Source of the DNA: Akkermansiaceae bacterium
GTDB taxonomy: Bacteria > Verrucomicrobiota > Verrucomicrobiia > Verrucomicrobiales > Akkermansiaceae
DNA: 64,000 nucleotides
Assembly: GCA_024233115.1 (NCBI GenBank)
Contig: JACKQB010000004.1
Location: 496,001-560,000 of the forward strand
Reading direction: 5' to 3'
A program made the position numbers and the translations under genes. The notes beneath the pieces were generated by a model. That model did no database searches and was not told the DNA's origin. It was given only the letters and a program-made list of their open reading frames with translations. Shown one piece after another: positions 63,923 through 64,000 of this stretch (positions are counted from its first letter, which is position 1; each line of letters opens with the position of its first letter).

Positions 63923-64000
63923 AACGTCATCCCCCGCCGCCTCACTTCCACCACCCCCTCGTAGCCCGCCACCCCCTTCAAGGTCGCCAGCGCGTACACC

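Noticed and set aside
1..64000. TGTTAG copies as integron attC core sites
   Set aside because: They are scattered through coding genes without the partner sites and spacing of attC, so cassette recombination does not explain them.
1..64000. CRISPR arrays, insertion sequences and complete prophages
   Set aside because: No regularly spaced direct repeats, no transposase genes and no phage structural genes were seen.

Overview
The window looks like a chromosomal segment of a GC-rich marine- or freshwater-type member of the Verrucomicrobia (Verrucomicrobiae). The support is lineage-typical gene content: two very large prepilin-like 'Verru_Chthon cassette protein A' genes, PEP-CTERM surface proteins, sulfatase, GH29 fucosidase and other glycan enzymes, Tat-exported Gfo/Idh/MocA oxidoreductases, a stand-alone PUR-alpha protein and a Verrucomicrobia-style integron integrase. 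I found no tRNA, rRNA or CRISPR array. Identifications rest on reading the translated sequence, not on database searches.

Layout. 0-5 kb (minus strand): uppS, a sigma-54-type response regulator without a visible DNA-binding domain, and a Verru_Chthon A gene interrupted by one in-frame TAA. 5-7.9 kb: a membrane protein, trmL, rseP and an entericidin-like lipoprotein. 7.9-12.7 kb (minus): an ExbB-ExbD-ExbD cassette with a coiled-coil membrane protein and a lipoprotein, but no TonB. 12.8-20.7 kb (minus): an NPCBM/six-hairpin glycosidase, a secreted protein, a second, intact Verru_Chthon A gene and a PEP-CTERM protein. 21-26.3 kb (minus): three exported proteins, a degenerate Lon-like protein, an apparently active Lon-type (S16) protease and an HtrA protease. 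26.4-31.7 kb (plus): a family-4 UDG, a short asparaginase-like protein, an M3 peptidase, a class D beta-lactamase and a PEP-CTERM protein.

31.8-36.4 kb: a decayed rRNA uracil methyltransferase remnant, a sulfatase, an SMP-30 protein and small secreted proteins. 36.6-43.3 kb: two Gfo/Idh proteins flank the 5-oxoprolinase operon pxpABC and an M81/MlrC-like enzyme. 43.3-47.8 kb: a split amino-acid-lipid acyltransferase pair, a PIN-TRAM protein, a DinB-like protein, a thioesterase and a PUR-alpha protein. 47.9-48.2 kb holds DnaA boxes next to an AT-rich stretch and a parS-like half site, a candidate replication origin. 48.2-60.7 kb: ribD, pspA, carB, GH29, an L,D-transpeptidase, hflX, usp and mnmG. 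Two perfect parS-like palindromes lie just before and inside mnmG. 61-64 kb: a lipoprotein esterase, repeat-rich intergenic DNA and an integron-type integrase running to the right edge.

Themes: envelope biology (energised ExbBD complex, exported protease triad, L,D-transpeptidase, RseP, PspA), polysaccharide breakdown and origin-proximal DNA organisation. The most distinctive observations are the exported Lon/pseudo-Lon/HtrA triad, the TonB-less ExbBDD cassette, the origin/parS signals including a parS-like site inside an in-frame insertion in mnmG, and a short motif (TGTTAG) that seems over-used across reading frames.
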